A DNA stretch of 64,000 bases. Source: JANNRA01 sp031401035 (GTDB taxonomy: Bacteria > Desulfobacterota > Binatia > HRBIN30 > CADEER01). The translations under genes were made by a program, and so were the position numbers. Location: assembly GCA_031401035.1 (NCBI GenBank), contig JANNRA010000079.1:1-64000 (forward strand). Direction: 5' to 3'. Below are positions 27,778-36,836 of this stretch, in pieces (within the stretch, counting starts at the first letter, position 1; each line of letters opens with the position of its first letter). Below the pieces are notes generated by a model that was given only the letters and a program-made list of their open reading frames with translations, was not told the DNA's origin and did not search any database.

Positions 27778-28581
27778 GACGACGCCGAAGTGGTCGCTGG
27801 CCCAGACGCCGTCGCGCGGCTGATCGAAGGCGAGCGCCACGCGGTCGATCCAGCCGCGGCCGCTGCTGTCGGCGAGGCCGACCAGAACATAGTCGAGCCG
27901 CCGGTCGGGCTCGAACATCAGCGCCGTGTAGGGATCGCGGTTGTCCCAGGTGAAGCCGGGTCCGGCGCCGCGCACCCGCCACGCGTCCTGGAAGTAGGTG
28001 CTGCGGCCGTCGAGCGACGCCAGCCCGCACAGGAAGCGGATCTCCGTCGCCTCCGGATCGGCATTGAGGTCGCCGACGATGATCGGTGGAAACTCCGCGC
28101 CGCGCCCCCAGCGCTCGGCCAGCTCCGCCACCGCAAGCACCTGCCGCTCGCGGACGACGCCGTGGTGGAAGCGCCAGTTGAGATGGGTGCACACCAGCGG
28201 CACGGTGCCGAACGGGGCGGCGATGCGCGCCGCGACCGCGCATCGCTGCTCGCCGCTGTCGTGCCCGGGCAGCGCCAGCCGCTCGTGCGCGACGATCGGC
28301 CAGCGGCTGGCAATGACGTTGCCAAAGGAATCGCCGGTGGCGTCGAGCGGGACGCGACCGCTCTCCGCCCAGCGATACGCCGGCGCGTGGTGGTGCTCGT
28401 AGCCGAGGCCGTCGAGAATGATCGCCGCCTGGTCGAAGCCGTCGCGCCGCACGACGACTTCCTGGAAGCCGATCAGGTCGGGCTGCAGCGCGGCGATGCC
28501 CGCGCGGATCACCGCCATGCGCGCCTCGCAGGGCTCGGAGACGTTCCAGATGTTCAGCGTCAGGACCCGCAGGGTGGGCAT
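27760..28581 (-). CDS. Endonuclease/exonuclease/phosphatase (EEP) family protein
   Basis: A 273-residue metal-dependent phosphoesterase of the EEP fold. Motifs: RVLTLNIWNV (Asn), LIGFQEVVV (catalytic Glu near residue 40), HLNWRFHHG, IIVGDLNADPEATEI (D-x-N) and the terminal SDHFGVVADL (Asp-His). Substrates in the family range from DNA to sphingomyelin and inositol phosphates; none can be chosen here. No signal peptide. ATG 28581 gives the standard N-terminus; it is divergent from the alpha/beta hydrolase gene. Confidence 0.9.
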   Translation of the reverse strand: MPTLRVLTLNIWNVSEPCEARMAVIRAGIAALQPDLIGFQEVVVRRDGFDQAAIILDGLGYEHHHAPAYRWAESGRVPLDATGDSFGNVIASRWPIVAHERLALPGHDSGEQRCAVAARIAAPFGTVPLVCTHLNWRFHHGVVRERQVLAVAELAERWGRGAEFPPIIVGDLNADPEATEIRFLCGLASLDGRSTYFQDAWRVRGAGPGFTWDNRDPYTALMFEPDRRLDYVLVGLADSSGRGWIDRVALAFDQPRDGVWASDHFGVVADLRV

Positions 28582-28667
28582 CGAGGGAGTTCCTAGCACA
28601 GCCGCGTCGCCAGGCGGGCGGCCCGCCCGCCTTGCAGCGGCCTGGCCCGCGAGTACTCTCGCCGACG

Positions 28668-29372
28668 ATGCCACCGTCTCCGCACGCCGACCTTCCCCTC
28701 GCCCCTCCCGCGTGGACCCTCCTGCGCGAGAGCCTGCTGTTGCTCGAGCTGCCTCGCCTCGCCTGGCTCGCTCCCGTCTATGCCGCCGCGCCGCGCGGCC
28801 GCGGCGAAGCGGTCCTCGTCCTGCCCGGCTTCGGCACCGGCGACGCCTCCACCGCCGTCTTGCGCGCCTACCTGAACCTGCTCGGCTACGCCGCGCAGGG
28901 CTGGGGTCTCGGCACCAACCGCGGCGACGTGGCGGCCCTGCTGCCGCGGGTGATCGAACGAGCGACGCGCGCCGCGTCCCGTGCCGAGGGCAAGGTGCGA
29001 CTGGTCGGCTGGAGCCTCGGCGGCACACTGGCGCGCGAGACGGCGCGCGAACGCCCGGACCTGGTCGAACGTGTCATCACCCTCGGCACGCCAGCCGTCG
29101 GCGGCCCGAAGTACACCGCCGTCGGCGCCGTCTATCGCCGCCAGGGCTACGATCTCGACGCCATCGAGGCGGCGGTCGCGGCGCGCGAGCGTACGCCGAT
29201 CGGCGTGCCGCTGACGGCGATCTACAGCCGCGGTGACGGCGTCGTCGCCTGGCAGGCGTGCATCGACCGTCACACGCCGGGCGTCGAACACGTCGAGGTG
29301 CGCGGGACGCACACCGGCCTCGGCTTCAATCCGGACGTCTACCGCATCGTCGCCGCCCACCTGGCGCGCTGA
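28668..29372 (+). CDS. Alpha/beta hydrolase
   Basis: A 234-residue hydrolase. Oxyanion-region strand VLVLPGFGTGD, nucleophile elbow GWSLGG (Ser near residue 121), Asp in AIYSRGDGVVAW and His in GTHTGLG. It resembles small esterase/lipase-like proteins of the triacylglycerol lipase type; the substrate is not known. ATG 28668 is preferred over an upstream in-frame ATG because the family sequence begins shortly after it. Confidence 0.85.
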   Translation: MPPSPHADLPLAPPAWTLLRESLLLLELPRLAWLAPVYAAAPRGRGEAVLVLPGFGTGDASTAVLRAYLNLLGYAAQGWGLGTNRGDVAALLPRVIERATRAASRAEGKVRLVGWSLGGTLARETARERPDLVERVITLGTPAVGGPKYTAVGAVYRRQGYDLDAIEAAVAARERTPIGVPLTAIYSRGDGVVAWQACIDRHTPGVEHVEVRGTHTGLGFNPDVYRIVAAHLAR

Positions 29373-29450
29373 ATCCGAAACCTGGCTGCACCCGCTCTGT
29401 CCCGGTGGAGGGCGCCGCCCGCCACGGACGAGCAACGGGCGTGGTCGAGC

Positions 29451-30875
29451 TCAGCCCGCCGGCCAGTGCAGCGGCCAGTGCGGGTGCCACGGCCGCTCGC
29501 GCTCGAAGGCCCGCGCCGCCTGCAAAACCAGATCGTCGCGCTGGCGCGCCGCGACGATCTGCATGCCCATCGGCAGGCCGCGCCGCGACAGGCCGATGCG
29601 CACCGTCGCCGCCGGATGCCAGGAGAGGTTGAACGGGATGGTGAATGAGCCGACGTTCGACCACGGCTGCGCCCGCCCCTCGGTCTCGCTCGGGTAGGGA
29701 CCGGGAGCCGGATACGGATCGAACGGCACCGTCGGCGTGATCAGCGGATCGTAGCGTTCGAACACCGACGCGCACCAGCGCACGATGCCAGCCCGCAAGG
29801 CGGCGAGCTCGCCGAAGCGCGCCGGGTTCATCTCGCGGCGCGCCAGCTCGACGCCGGCGAGCAGGCCGCGCCCGAGCAGGTGCTCGCGGCCGGCCAGGTG
29901 CGCGTCGAGCTGCGCGCCCATCAGGAAGGCGCCGAGCAGGCCCCAGGTGCGGCCGGCTTCCGGCGGACCGCCCGCGACGGGTTCGACGTGATGGCCGAGC
30001 GCGGTAAAGACCCCGACGGCGTCCTGGACCGCGGCGGCAATGTCCGACTGCACCACCGCGTAGCCGAGATCGGCCGAGTAGCCGATGCGCAGGCCGCGCG
30101 GCGCCGGCGCGCGCAGGCGCTCGAGGTAGGAGAAGCCGGGGTGCGGCAGGCTGGTGGGATCGAGCTCGCAGATGCCAACCACCTGATCGAGCACCAGCGC
30201 CGCGTCCTCGACCGTCTTCGTCAGCGGTCCATACACCGCCGTCGCGCCGTAGTCCCAGTGGTGCACCTGCTCGCGCGGCACGCGTCCAAACGAGGTCTTG
30301 AGTCCGAAGCAGCCGGTGAAGCTGGCGGGAATACGGATTGAGCCGCCGCCGTCGCCGGCGGTGACCAAGGGCAGCACGCCGGCGGCCATGGCCGCCGACG
30401 ACCCGCCGCTCGAGCCACCCGGCGTCAGGGCGAGATCCCACGGCGAGCGCGTCGTGCCGTGCAGCCGATTGCGGGTGTAGGCCGGGGCGCCGAACTCGGG
30501 CGCGTTGGTCTTGCCGACGACGATCGCACCGGCGGCCCGCAGGCGCTGCACCTGCACCGAGTCGGCCTCGGCGACGCGGCCGGCGAAGAGCGGCGAGCAC
30601 TCGGTCCACGCCATGCCCGCCACCGGCTCGAGCTCCTTGACGCCGAGCGGCACGCCCTCCAGCGGCCGTGCCGCGCCGGCGGAGATGCGCTGCTCGGCCG
30701 CGCGCGCGTCGGCCAGGCACTGCCCAGGGTCGCGCCGCAGCACCACCGCGTTGAGGTCGGCGTGGGTGGCGTCGATGCGCCCCAGCACCGCCTGCATCAG
30801 CTCGACCGGCGACGCCGCGCGGGCGTGCAGGCGTTCCGTCAGCTCGACCAACGACAGCGACAAGAGTTCGTGCAT
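29451..30875 (-). CDS. Amidase (amidase signature family)
   Basis: A 474-residue amidase-signature hydrolase. Catalytic lysine in LEGVPLGVKELE (near residue 79), the signature GGSSGGSSAAMAAGVLPL carrying the cis-Ser and nucleophile Ser, and DGGGSIRIPASFTGCFGLKTSFGR. The family cleaves amides or carbamoyl compounds; GatA is excluded because no gatB/gatC are near. The frame is open upstream into recQ, but ATG 30875 gives the usual N-terminus HELLSLSLVELTERLHA. Confidence 0.92.
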   Translation of the reverse strand: MHELLSLSLVELTERLHARAASPVELMQAVLGRIDATHADLNAVVLRRDPGQCLADARAAEQRISAGAARPLEGVPLGVKELEPVAGMAWTECSPLFAGRVAEADSVQVQRLRAAGAIVVGKTNAPEFGAPAYTRNRLHGTTRSPWDLALTPGGSSGGSSAAMAAGVLPLVTAGDGGGSIRIPASFTGCFGLKTSFGRVPREQVHHWDYGATAVYGPLTKTVEDAALVLDQVVGICELDPTSLPHPGFSYLERLRAPAPRGLRIGYSADLGYAVVQSDIAAAVQDAVGVFTALGHHVEPVAGGPPEAGRTWGLLGAFLMGAQLDAHLAGREHLLGRGLLAGVELARREMNPARFGELAALRAGIVRWCASVFERYDPLITPTVPFDPYPAPGPYPSETEGRAQPWSNVGSFTIPFNLSWHPAATVRIGLSRRGLPMGMQIVAARQRDDLVLQAARAFERERPWHPHWPLHWPAG

Positions 30876-30925
30876 GGCGCCTCTTAGCCCTCTTCGGGCA
30901 GGCGCGGCTAGCGAAGCACACGCCT

Positions 30926-32746
30926 TCAGTGCGATTCGCACCACTGCCGGATGTGCTCGATGAACGTCGGGCCGAGGTCCTGCAGCTTGCGTTCGCCGAC
31001 GCCGTAGACGCCGGCGAAGGCGTCGAGCGTGGTCGGGCGGCGGCGCGCCAGGTCGCGCAGCGTCGCGTCGTTGAAGACGATATACGGCGGCACGCCGCGC
31101 GCCTCGGCGAGGGCGCGGCGCAGGCCGCGCAGGTGGTCGAAGAGGTCGCGGTCGACGCCCTCCCACGACTCCGTGGCGGCGCGCGGCAGGCTCGCCGCGG
31201 TGGCCAGCTTCGGCTGCACGAGCTGGGCCGGGCGCTGGCCGCGCAGAACCTCCCACGAGGCGGCGTTGAGGCGCAGTACCGGGCGGTCGCCGCTGCTGCG
31301 GTCGAGCAGGTGCTGGTCGACGAGCTGGTGCACCATCGCCGTGACGCCGCCGCGCTGCAGGTGCTTGAGCAGCCCGTAGGTGGTGAGCTGCGCGTGCCGG
31401 CGGGCGCGGATGCGCTCGGTGTCGGCGCCGACCAGGATGTCGACGATGTGAGTGACGCCAACCCCCTCGGCGCGCGCCACGGCGGAGAGGATCTTCTGCG
31501 CCGTCACGGTACCGTCGCTGGCGCCCTCGACCTCGCCCAGACAGACGTCGCAGGCGCCGCAGTTGTCGCGTTCGTAGGCCTGGCCGAAGTACTCCGACAG
31601 CGTCCTGTGCCGGCAGGCGAGGCCGGAGGCAAAGCGCTGCATGTGGCGCAGCAGCTGCTTGCCGGCCTCCAGACCGTCGCTCGCGGCGCCCGCCTCGGCG
31701 GCGCTGCGCTCCATGAGGCGCTCGATGCGCACCACGTCCGCGCCGGAGTACAGCAGCACGCACTCGGCCTCGAGGCCGTCGCGGCCCGAGCGGCCGGTCT
31801 CCTGCTGATAGTGCTCGATCGATTTCGGCAGGCCGGTGTGCAGGACGCAGCGCACGTCGCTGCGATCGATGCCCATGCCGAAGGCGACGGTGGCGACGAC
31901 GACGTCGAGCTTCTCCTCCGCGAACGCCTCCTGGGTGCGGCGGCGCAGGCCGCTGTCCATACCCGCATGGTAGTGCGCGGCGCGCAGCCCCTGGGCGGCC
32001 AGTTGCGCGGCGAGCGACTCGGTCTCGCGCCGGCTCAGGCAGTAGACAATGGCCGCCTCGTCGGCGTGCCGGCGCAGCACCTGCAGGGTCTGGCGCGCCG
32101 TATCGCCGCGCGGCACGACCCGGTAGGTCAGGTTGGGGCGGTCGAAGGTGCCGACCAGGAGCAACGGATCGGCGAGCTGCAGCTGCGTCGCGATGTCCTC
32201 GCGCACGCGCTCGGTGGCGGTGGCGGTGAAGGCGCGCAGACTGGCGCCGGGGATGCGCGTCTTCAACTCGGCGAGCTGGCGGTACTCCGGCCGGAAGTCG
32301 TGGCCCCAGTGACTGATGCAGTGCGCCTCGTCGACGGCGAAGTCACGCACGCCGGCGCGTTCGAGCCAGGTCAGGAAGCGCGGCGCCAGCAGGCGTTCGG
32401 GGGCGACGAAGAGGAGGCGGTAGCGGTCGTCGGCGAGGCCCTGCTCGACCTCGCGCATCTCGTCGAGCTCGAGGCCGCTGTGCAGGGCGGCGGCGGGGTA
32501 GCCGTTCTCGCGCAGGCCGTCCACCTGGTCCTTCATGAGCGCGATGAGCGGCGAGATGACGACGTCGATGCGGCCGGCGACGGCGGGCGGCACCTGATAA
32601 CACAGGGACTTGCCGCCGCCGGTCGGCAACACCACCAGGGCGTCGCGGTGCGCCAGGCCGGCGGCGATCGCCGCCTCCTGCATCGGCCGCAGCTGCTCGA
32701 AGCCCCAGTAGCGGCGCACGACGTCGAGAACGGCGGGATCGGGCAT
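30926..32746 (-). CDS. recQ: ATP-dependent DNA helicase RecQ
   Basis: 3'-5' DNA helicase acting in recombination and fork repair, 606 residues. Walker A LPTGGGKSLCYQ, DEAH box VDEAHCISHWGHDFRP, motif III FTATATERV, motif V VATVAFGMGIDR and motif VI QETGRSGRDG. The RQC zinc site is CGACDVC with upstream Cys, and the C-terminal HRDC domain is LFDHLRGLRRALAEA to LGPTFIEHI. Domain order and length are standard. ATG 32746 starts the family N-terminus. Confidence 0.97.
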   Translation of the reverse strand: MPDPAVLDVVRRYWGFEQLRPMQEAAIAAGLAHRDALVVLPTGGGKSLCYQVPPAVAGRIDVVISPLIALMKDQVDGLRENGYPAAALHSGLELDEMREVEQGLADDRYRLLFVAPERLLAPRFLTWLERAGVRDFAVDEAHCISHWGHDFRPEYRQLAELKTRIPGASLRAFTATATERVREDIATQLQLADPLLLVGTFDRPNLTYRVVPRGDTARQTLQVLRRHADEAAIVYCLSRRETESLAAQLAAQGLRAAHYHAGMDSGLRRRTQEAFAEEKLDVVVATVAFGMGIDRSDVRCVLHTGLPKSIEHYQQETGRSGRDGLEAECVLLYSGADVVRIERLMERSAAEAGAASDGLEAGKQLLRHMQRFASGLACRHRTLSEYFGQAYERDNCGACDVCLGEVEGASDGTVTAQKILSAVARAEGVGVTHIVDILVGADTERIRARRHAQLTTYGLLKHLQRGGVTAMVHQLVDQHLLDRSSGDRPVLRLNAASWEVLRGQRPAQLVQPKLATAASLPRAATESWEGVDRDLFDHLRGLRRALAEARGVPPYIVFNDATLRDLARRRPTTLDAFAGVYGVGERKLQDLGPTFIEHIRQWCESH

Positions 32747-32849
32747 CGCGCTGCGGCTAGCCGCGGTGCGCGACAGTGTCAATGAGCGAGGGGGCTCATC
32801 GCGGCGGTCCGGACTTCCGCCCCCCCGCAAAAGGTGCGATCTGAACCGA

Positions 32850-33992
32850 ATGCAGACCGTCGTAACGACGCTGATGGGAATCGACTTCCCGATCTTCGCA
32901 TTCACCCACTGCCGCGACGTCGTCGCGGCGGTGACCAACGCCGGCGGCTTCGGCGTACTCGGGGCGGTCGCCCACACGCCCGAGCAGCTCGACATCGATC
33001 TCGCCTGGATCCGCGCGCAGACGAAGGGGCGGCCGTTCGGCGTCGATCTGCTGATTCCGCGTCGGTACGTCGGCGCCGAGAGCGGCGGCATCAGCGCCGC
33101 GGACCTGCGCGCCCTGCTGCCGGAGGAGCACCGCGACTGGATCGACGCCTTGCTGGCGCACCACGGCGTGCCGCCGCTGCCACCGCCGGGCCCCGACAGC
33201 ACGCGCGACGAGCGCGGCCTGGCCGGGCTGCGGGTCGACGCAAAAAGCCTGGCGCCGCTGATCGAGGTCGCCTTCGAGCATAAAGTGAAACTGCTCGCTT
33301 CGGCTCTCGGGACACCGCCCGAGTGGCTGATCGAGCGCGCCCACGCGGCCGGGATTCCGGTCGCCGCCCTCGCCGGCCGCCTCGACCATGCCGTCGCGCA
33401 CCAGCAAGCCGGCGTCGATATCATCATCGCCCAGGGCACCGAGGGCGGCGGCCACACCGGCGAGATCGCGACCATGGTCCTGGTGCCGCAGGTGGTCGAC
33501 GCCGTCGCGCCGGTGCCGGTGCTCGCCGCCGGCGGCATCGCCTCGGGGCGGCAGATCGCCGCCGCGCTCGCGCTCGGCGCGGAGGGCGTCTGGTGCGGCT
33601 CGGTGTGGCTGACCACCGAGGAGGCGGAGACGCCGCCGGTGGTGAAGGAGAAGTTCCTCGCCGCCACCTCGTCCGATACGCGCCGCTCGCGATCCCTGAC
33701 CGGCAAGCCGGCGCGCATGCTGCGCACCGCCTGGACCGACGCCTGGGAGGCGCCCGACGCCCCCGCGCCGCTCGGCATGCCGCTGCAGAGCATGCTGATC
33801 GCCACCGCGCAGCGGCGCATCCACCGCGTCGCGCACCAGCCCGACTCGGGCGCCCGCGCGCTGGCGACCTACTTCGTCGGCCAGGTGGTCGGCCAGATGA
33901 ACGAGCCGAAATCGACCCGCCGCGTCATGAGCGAGATGATCGAGGAGTTCGTCACCGTCATGGAGCGCCTCGACCGCCTCGTCGGGGAATGA
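32850..33992 (+). CDS. Nitronate monooxygenase-like flavoprotein
   Basis: A 380-residue FMN TIM-barrel protein of the nitronate monooxygenase/2-nitropropane dioxygenase family. Motifs: PIFAFTHCRDVVAAVTNAGG at the N-terminus, IIAQGTEGGGHTG (FMN phosphate loop), VLAAGGIASGRQIAAALALGAEGVWCGS. It lacks a neighbouring enoyl-reductase context, and its natural substrate is open: nitronates, or an acyl-CoA-related reduction. ATG 32850 was chosen; it is divergent from recQ. Confidence 0.9.
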   Translation: MQTVVTTLMGIDFPIFAFTHCRDVVAAVTNAGGFGVLGAVAHTPEQLDIDLAWIRAQTKGRPFGVDLLIPRRYVGAESGGISAADLRALLPEEHRDWIDALLAHHGVPPLPPPGPDSTRDERGLAGLRVDAKSLAPLIEVAFEHKVKLLASALGTPPEWLIERAHAAGIPVAALAGRLDHAVAHQQAGVDIIIAQGTEGGGHTGEIATMVLVPQVVDAVAPVPVLAAGGIASGRQIAAALALGAEGVWCGSVWLTTEEAETPPVVKEKFLAATSSDTRRSRSLTGKPARMLRTAWTDAWEAPDAPAPLGMPLQSMLIATAQRRIHRVAHQPDSGARALATYFVGQVVGQMNEPKSTRRVMSEMIEEFVTVMERLDRLVGE

Positions 33993-34036
33993 ACGCGGCA
34001 CCCGCGGCGGATCCGGCCCGCCGGCCGGCGCGACGG

Positions 34037-35068
34037 TCAGCGCCACGGGTACTCGAGTTGCAGGGCGACGAAGCGCGCCGTCGGTACACCGTCTCGCTCG
34101 GCGATACGGGCGAGGGCATGGTCGAGCGACTGGCCGGGCGGAACGCGCGCGTCCGGCACCTCCTCGATGCGGTCGAACGTTCCCGGCGCCGCGACGGCGT
34201 CGGGGCGCAGCCGCAGCCCGCGGCGGGTGACGATCGCGCCGGGCGCGATGGCGGTCGTCAGCGTCGTCGCACGGTAGGTGCGACCGAGCGCGTCGGCGGT
34301 GAAGCTGAGGCTGATCTCGTCGATGCCGGCGGCGATCGGAATGCCGACCCGCTCCCAGCGCCAGACGGCGAGCAGGTTGGCCGCCGCCGTGGCGAGCTGG
34401 CGCGCGTCGAGGTGATAGCGCGCGCTGTCGTGCGCCGCGCTCCAGTCCGACACGCCGAGCTCAGCGGCCAGCGTCGCGGCGCGGGCGCGACCGGCGATCG
34501 CCTCGACCAGGGCCAGCGACGCCGGTAGCGAGGCGCTGACGCCGGTGGTCGTCAGCAGCGGCCCGTCGCGCACATAGCGCCGGTCGCGAATCCAGCGGGT
34601 GCCGGTGAACTTCGCCTGCAGGTCGGCGAACGAATACCAGTGGCCGGTGGCCGCGCGCTGTTCGAGCAGGCCGGCGTTGGCCACCAGCCAGACACCGTCG
34701 CAGATTCCGACGATGGTCGCGCCAGCCCGCGCCTGCGCCCGTAGCCAGGCGATCAGGGCCGGTTGCTCGATGTTATGCACCGCGGGGACGACGACGTAGT
34801 CGGCGCCGCCCGGGTAGCGAGCGTCGAAGGACGCGAGAGTCTCGCGCGGCTCGAGCGTCAGGGCGGGCATCAGCTGCACCGGGCCGGACTCCACCGCGAC
34901 GTCGACGACGTCGACCACACCCGACTGCGCGAGGACGCCGTAGGGAACGACGAAGTCCGTCACCTCCGTGCCGTCGTTGGCGGCGAGGACGGCGACCAGC
35001 GGCCGCGCCGCGGCGCGGCCGGCGCACAGGGGCAGGAGGACGGCGAGCAGCAGCAGGCGTCTGGACAT
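34037..35068 (-). CDS. Exported DJ-1/PfpI family protein (GATase1-like)
   Basis: A 343-residue protein with signal peptide MSRRLLLLAVLLPLCAGRAAA and a DJ-1/PfpI-type domain as in the N-terminal half of GlxA-like regulators: VAVLAANDGTEVTDFVVPYGVL, ADYVVVPAVHN, nucleophile elbow IVGICDGVWLVANAGLL (Cys) and ATGHWYSFADL. No AraC helix-turn-helix follows; instead a C-terminal region of about 120 residues without a recognised family. Export is unusual for this family. Convergent with the nitronate monooxygenase gene. Confidence 0.82.
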   Translation of the reverse strand: MSRRLLLLAVLLPLCAGRAAARPLVAVLAANDGTEVTDFVVPYGVLAQSGVVDVVDVAVESGPVQLMPALTLEPRETLASFDARYPGGADYVVVPAVHNIEQPALIAWLRAQARAGATIVGICDGVWLVANAGLLEQRAATGHWYSFADLQAKFTGTRWIRDRRYVRDGPLLTTTGVSASLPASLALVEAIAGRARAATLAAELGVSDWSAAHDSARYHLDARQLATAAANLLAVWRWERVGIPIAAGIDEISLSFTADALGRTYRATTLTTAIAPGAIVTRRGLRLRPDAVAAPGTFDRIEEVPDARVPPGQSLDHALARIAERDGVPTARFVALQLEYPWR

Positions 35069-35227
35069 GCCCCGGCACCCTAGCCCCGCGCGGCGCGCCC
35101 ACGCAGGACAAACAACGGCCGAATCCTGCCATCAACGTCGAGCCGCGCCGGACTTGCCCGAACAGGAAGCCGCGTGCCATCCATCGCTCGACCGCCGTCG
35201 CCAGTCCTGCCGCGACGCGACACCACC

Positions 35228-36832
35228 ATGGCTCGCTTACTCAAGATCGCGCTTGGCTTCGTCGGCGGCCTCGTCGGCCTGACGGCGCTCGTGCTGCTGT
35301 CGGGCGTCCTGCGTCCGGGTCGGCAGGCGACGCCGATCGCCGGCGCGCCGCCCCCCGGCACGGGCTTCGTCGGCTACCCGGTCGCGCCGCAGCCGCTGAC
35401 GGGATTCGCGGCGCAACAGATTCTGCACCCGTACATGGCCTTCGAAGGCGGCGGCCTGCACGGCAACGCCTACAATTCGGACGTCCACGTCACCGGCGGA
35501 CCGCTCGGCAAGAACCTACGGGTCACCTCGCGCCAGGTCTCGCCCTTCCCCGGCGGCGTCTGTCCGACGATCACCTTCGCGCGCGACGGCCTGATCGTCG
35601 CCATGTGCGCCTCCTTCTCGGGCTTCGAGATCAACCTGTTCGAACCGCACACCCTCGCCCTCCTCGCCACCCACAAGCTGGTGACCCGGCCCTCCACCTT
35701 CGCGGCGCTGGTGAAGTGGAACATGGACCTCATCGTCCTCGACACCAGCGGCGGTAGTTACTTCTACCTCGACAACGAGGACCGCGCCGTGCTCGCCGAT
35801 GCCGACCAGCGCCTGCAGCGCCTGGGCCATCGCCGCACCGCCGATGGCGAGTGGGAATTCTACGTCGCCGATTCGTGGGACCTCGAACCGTACGCCCCGC
35901 ACGACTGTCTGGATATCGACAACTGGCTGCCGACCGGCGAGTGCGATCCGGTCACCTCCGTGATGCCGGATTACCGCGGGCGCATCTGGTGGGTGACGCG
36001 CTTCGGTCGCGTCGGCACGGTCGACCCGACCACCGGCCGCATCGCCGTGCATCGGTTTGCCGGCGAGGAGATCCAGAACAGCCTGTCGGCGGATCGCGAC
36101 GGCATGTACGTGATCACCGATTTCGCCCTCTACCAGATGGTGGCCGATGACGACGGCACGCCGCGCACGGTGTGGCGGGAGGCCTACCTGCGCAGCAACC
36201 GCTACCGCTACGGCAACATCAACAACGGCTCCGGCTCGACGCCGACCCTGATGGACGATGAACGCGGCCGCCGCTACGTCGCCATCACCGACGCCGGCGA
36301 CGATCGCACCGGCCTGGTCGTCTATCGGCGCGAAGCCGACGTCCGTGGACCGCGCCAGATCTGTCGCGTGCCGCTGTTCGGCCAGGACGCGTCGGCGGTG
36401 GAGATCTCGCCCATCGGCTGGGGACGTTCCCTCGTCGTCAAGAACGATGCCGGCTATCGCAGCGCCCTCCACGGCACGTCGGAACAGGCCATCGCCGGCG
36501 GCATCGCGCGCGTCGACATCCGCGCCGACGACAGCGGCTGCGACGTGGTGTGGACCGCGCCCAACCGTGTACCGGCGGTGGTCAGCAAGCTGTCGACCAA
36601 CGGCTTGCTCTATTTCTACACCTTCGAGCAGCAAGCGGACGGCACCAACGCCTGGTTCTTCCTGGCGCTGGATTTTCTCACCGGCAAACCCGTCTACAAA
36701 CAGTTCGTCGGCGCCGGACAGGCCTTCGACATCAACTGGGGCTCGCCGGCCATCGCCACCGACGGCACCGTCTACCTGGGCGTCTTCAAGGGCCTCCTCG
36801 CCATCGCCGACACCGCGCCCGGTGAACGATAG
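35228..36832 (+). CDS. Membrane-anchored beta-propeller-like protein of unknown function
   Basis: A 534-residue protein with an N-terminal membrane anchor (LLKIALGFVGGLVGLTALVLLSG, 23 residues in all) and a large extracytoplasmic part. Repeated strand-turn patterns such as GRVGTVDPTTGRIAVHRF, GMYVITDFALYQMVADDDG and AIATDGTVYLGVFKGLLAIAD suggest a PQQ/WD-like propeller. I do not recognise a named family. ATG 35228 starts just before the anchor. Four bases after its stop begins the sulfotransferase gene, so the two are almost certainly cotranscribed. Confidence 0.8.
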   Translation: MARLLKIALGFVGGLVGLTALVLLSGVLRPGRQATPIAGAPPPGTGFVGYPVAPQPLTGFAAQQILHPYMAFEGGGLHGNAYNSDVHVTGGPLGKNLRVTSRQVSPFPGGVCPTITFARDGLIVAMCASFSGFEINLFEPHTLALLATHKLVTRPSTFAALVKWNMDLIVLDTSGGSYFYLDNEDRAVLADADQRLQRLGHRRTADGEWEFYVADSWDLEPYAPHDCLDIDNWLPTGECDPVTSVMPDYRGRIWWVTRFGRVGTVDPTTGRIAVHRFAGEEIQNSLSADRDGMYVITDFALYQMVADDDGTPRTVWREAYLRSNRYRYGNINNGSGSTPTLMDDERGRRYVAITDAGDDRTGLVVYRREADVRGPRQICRVPLFGQDASAVEISPIGWGRSLVVKNDAGYRSALHGTSEQAIAGGIARVDIRADDSGCDVVWTAPNRVPAVVSKLSTNGLLYFYTFEQQADGTNAWFFLALDFLTGKPVYKQFVGAGQAFDINWGSPAIATDGTVYLGVFKGLLAIADTAPGER

Positions 36833-36836
36833 CCGC

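Noticed and set aside
28668..29372. PHA synthase PhaC for the GWSLGG hydrolase
   Set aside because: The protein is much shorter than PhaC and its nucleophile elbow has serine rather than cysteine.
29451..30875. Amidase as GatA of the Glu-tRNA amidotransferase
   Set aside because: No gatB or gatC nearby and the C-terminal half lacks the GatA-type pattern; a stand-alone amidase is more likely.
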